Shown here: positions 33,534 to 34,259 of the stretch, piece after piece
Layout: each line of letters starts with the position of its first letter
How positions within the stretch are numbered: the stretch's first letter is position 1
Assembly (NCBI GenBank): GCA_021737545.1
Contig: JAIPDT010000015.1
Coordinates: 1 to 34,259, forward strand
Source: Desulfobacteraceae bacterium
GTDB lineage: Bacteria; Desulfobacterota; Desulfobacteria; Desulfobacterales; Desulfosalsimonadaceae
Direction of reading: 5' to 3'
DNA: 34,259 nucleotides
The notes under the pieces: generated by a model
Database searches by the model: none
Seen by the model: only the letters and a program-made list of their open reading frames with translations
Told to the model about the DNA's origin: nothing
Made by a program: the position numbers and the translations under genes

Positions 33534-34259
33534 CTATTGTTTGCTGCGATATACCGCAGCAATTTCGATTTCTGTATAATCATTGCTTTTCTGTATGATT
33601 ATACGGACCTTGTCTTGGTCCCTGGCAGCCTCTAAATATTTTTTCCCCTCTGTTTCTGCTTTTTTCACAATTTCCCAGTTTTTGTTTTTCAACTGCTCTT
33701 CATAAAAGTTAAACACTTTGCCTTTATCTGCCTCGGCACCATAGGAAGCAAGATGAGATATTTTGTCGCCCTCTGTGACCTTCTGATAAGAAGTACGAAT
33801 GGAATCCGGATACAAGGGTACGTCTTCCGGGTCGGAGCCGGAGATTTCTTCAGGCAGATTTTTGGACGCATCTATTTTTTCGGATTTTTCGGATTCAGAA
33901 CGTGCTGGTTCAGGCTCTGCGGTCTCAGAGTCCGGGCCCGTAGTATACCAGACCGCAGCAACAGTCTCATTGTTATACCTGGTAACCCCCAGGTTCATCC
34001 GACGGCCATCCCTGCTCAGTTGGGCAACCCTTACTTCTTCCTCCAGGTTTTCTGGAACAGATTTAAGCTGTTTTGACGCTACTTCCAGGGCCTCCATTTC
34101 CTTTCTAACTTCCCAGCCTTTTTCCCTGAAATATTGAATAAAACTCTCATAGGTTTGATCTGCAGGCGCATCTGAAGTTGTGACCTTGATTGTTTTTTCC
34201 CCCTGAGGCAGGTCAATCTTATAGGCATTATCCAGAAACCGGGAAGGCATACCTGTTTT
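33534..34259 (-). CDS. Unrecognised protein with two related domains, cut by the window edge
   Basis: At least 241 residues; the frame is open to the last base (KTG before the first ATG at 34250), and no Shine-Dalgarno precedes that ATG, so the true N-terminus probably lies beyond the window. The first part has KTIKVTTSDAPADQTYESFIQYFREKGWEVRKE. The second has LYPDSIRTSYQKVTEG, then VFNFYEEQLKNKNWEIVKKAETEGKKY. Both halves share a 'short strand, helix xFYxExxxxxGWEx' pattern, suggesting duplicated domains. An acidic, Glu/Ser-rich linker lies between them. Similar tandem arrangements occur in exported lipoproteins, but no signal is visible here. Function unknown. Confidence 0.6.
   Translation of the reverse strand, partial: KTGMPSRFLDNAYKIDLPQGEKTIKVTTSDAPADQTYESFIQYFREKGWEVRKEMEALEVASKQLKSVPENLEEEVRVAQLSRDGRRMNLGVTRYNNETVAAVWYTTGPDSETAEPEPARSESEKSEKIDASKNLPEEISGSDPEDVPLYPDSIRTSYQKVTEGDKISHLASYGAEADKGKVFNFYEEQLKNKNWEIVKKAETEGKKYLEAARDQDKVRIIIQKSNDYTEIEIAAVYRSKQ

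Overview
This looks like an ordinary chromosomal stretch from an anaerobic, Gram-negative bacterium, most likely a sulfate-reducer-type Desulfobacterota (Desulfobacteraceae-like). That placement is inferred from gene content and was not checked by database search. The evidence is a minimal two-gene SUF-like pair (SufC + SufB/D), an outer-membrane lipid transport set (MlaEFD plus lipoprotein), QueH instead of QueG, ThrH instead of a ThrB-type homoserine kinase, SelB, a TRAP transporter with fermentation-type dehydrogenases, and many TTG starts.

Layout. 1-596: the 3' half of RNase P RNA (rnpB) preceded by a 59-bp inverted copy of part of itself, then a 151-bp miniature mobile element. 597-5164 (+): sufC, sufB/D, a helical protein fused to an HPr domain, ispD and a nitroreductase. 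5161-12702 (-): maf, yggS, queH, an M48 protease with TPRs, then mlaE, mlaF, mlaD and a PqiC-type lipoprotein. A second element copy has landed in the stop codon of mlaF. 12703-13781: decayed DNA with a short-chain dehydrogenase fragment and tRNA-Leu(UAA). 13782-19707 (+): a catabolic block of Fe-alcohol dehydrogenase, 3-hydroxyisobutyrate-dehydrogenase-family reductase, GntR/FCD regulator and TRAP transporter dctPQM. 19751-24073 (-): thioesterase, tRNA-fMet, DUF167 protein, and the thrH-hom-aminotransferase operon with its promoter. 24226-26291 (+): purM and tsaD with overlapping stop and start. 26318-32223: third element copy, mltG (-), a radical SAM gene and hemW (+) bracketed by an inverted pair of a second, 89-bp repeat, then selB (-) preceded by a 58-residue membrane protein. 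32395-34259: tRNA-His, tRNA-Arg, an MBL-fold protein and a protein cut by the window edge.

Most genes are housekeeping: Fe-S assembly, isoprenoid and threonine synthesis, purine synthesis, tRNA modification, envelope maintenance and selenocysteine incorporation. The TRAP/dehydrogenase block is the accessory part and probably imports and redox-processes a small organic acid; the substrate cannot be read from sequence.

The most distinctive feature is a family of non-coding ~150-bp palindromic elements. There are three copies, each flanked by its own 7-9 bp direct repeat, so they moved by transposition. A second repeat family shares their terminal motif, and members of both families supply or overlap stop codons of neighbouring genes. 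I found no CRISPR array, integrase, transposase gene, phage or obvious new defence system.
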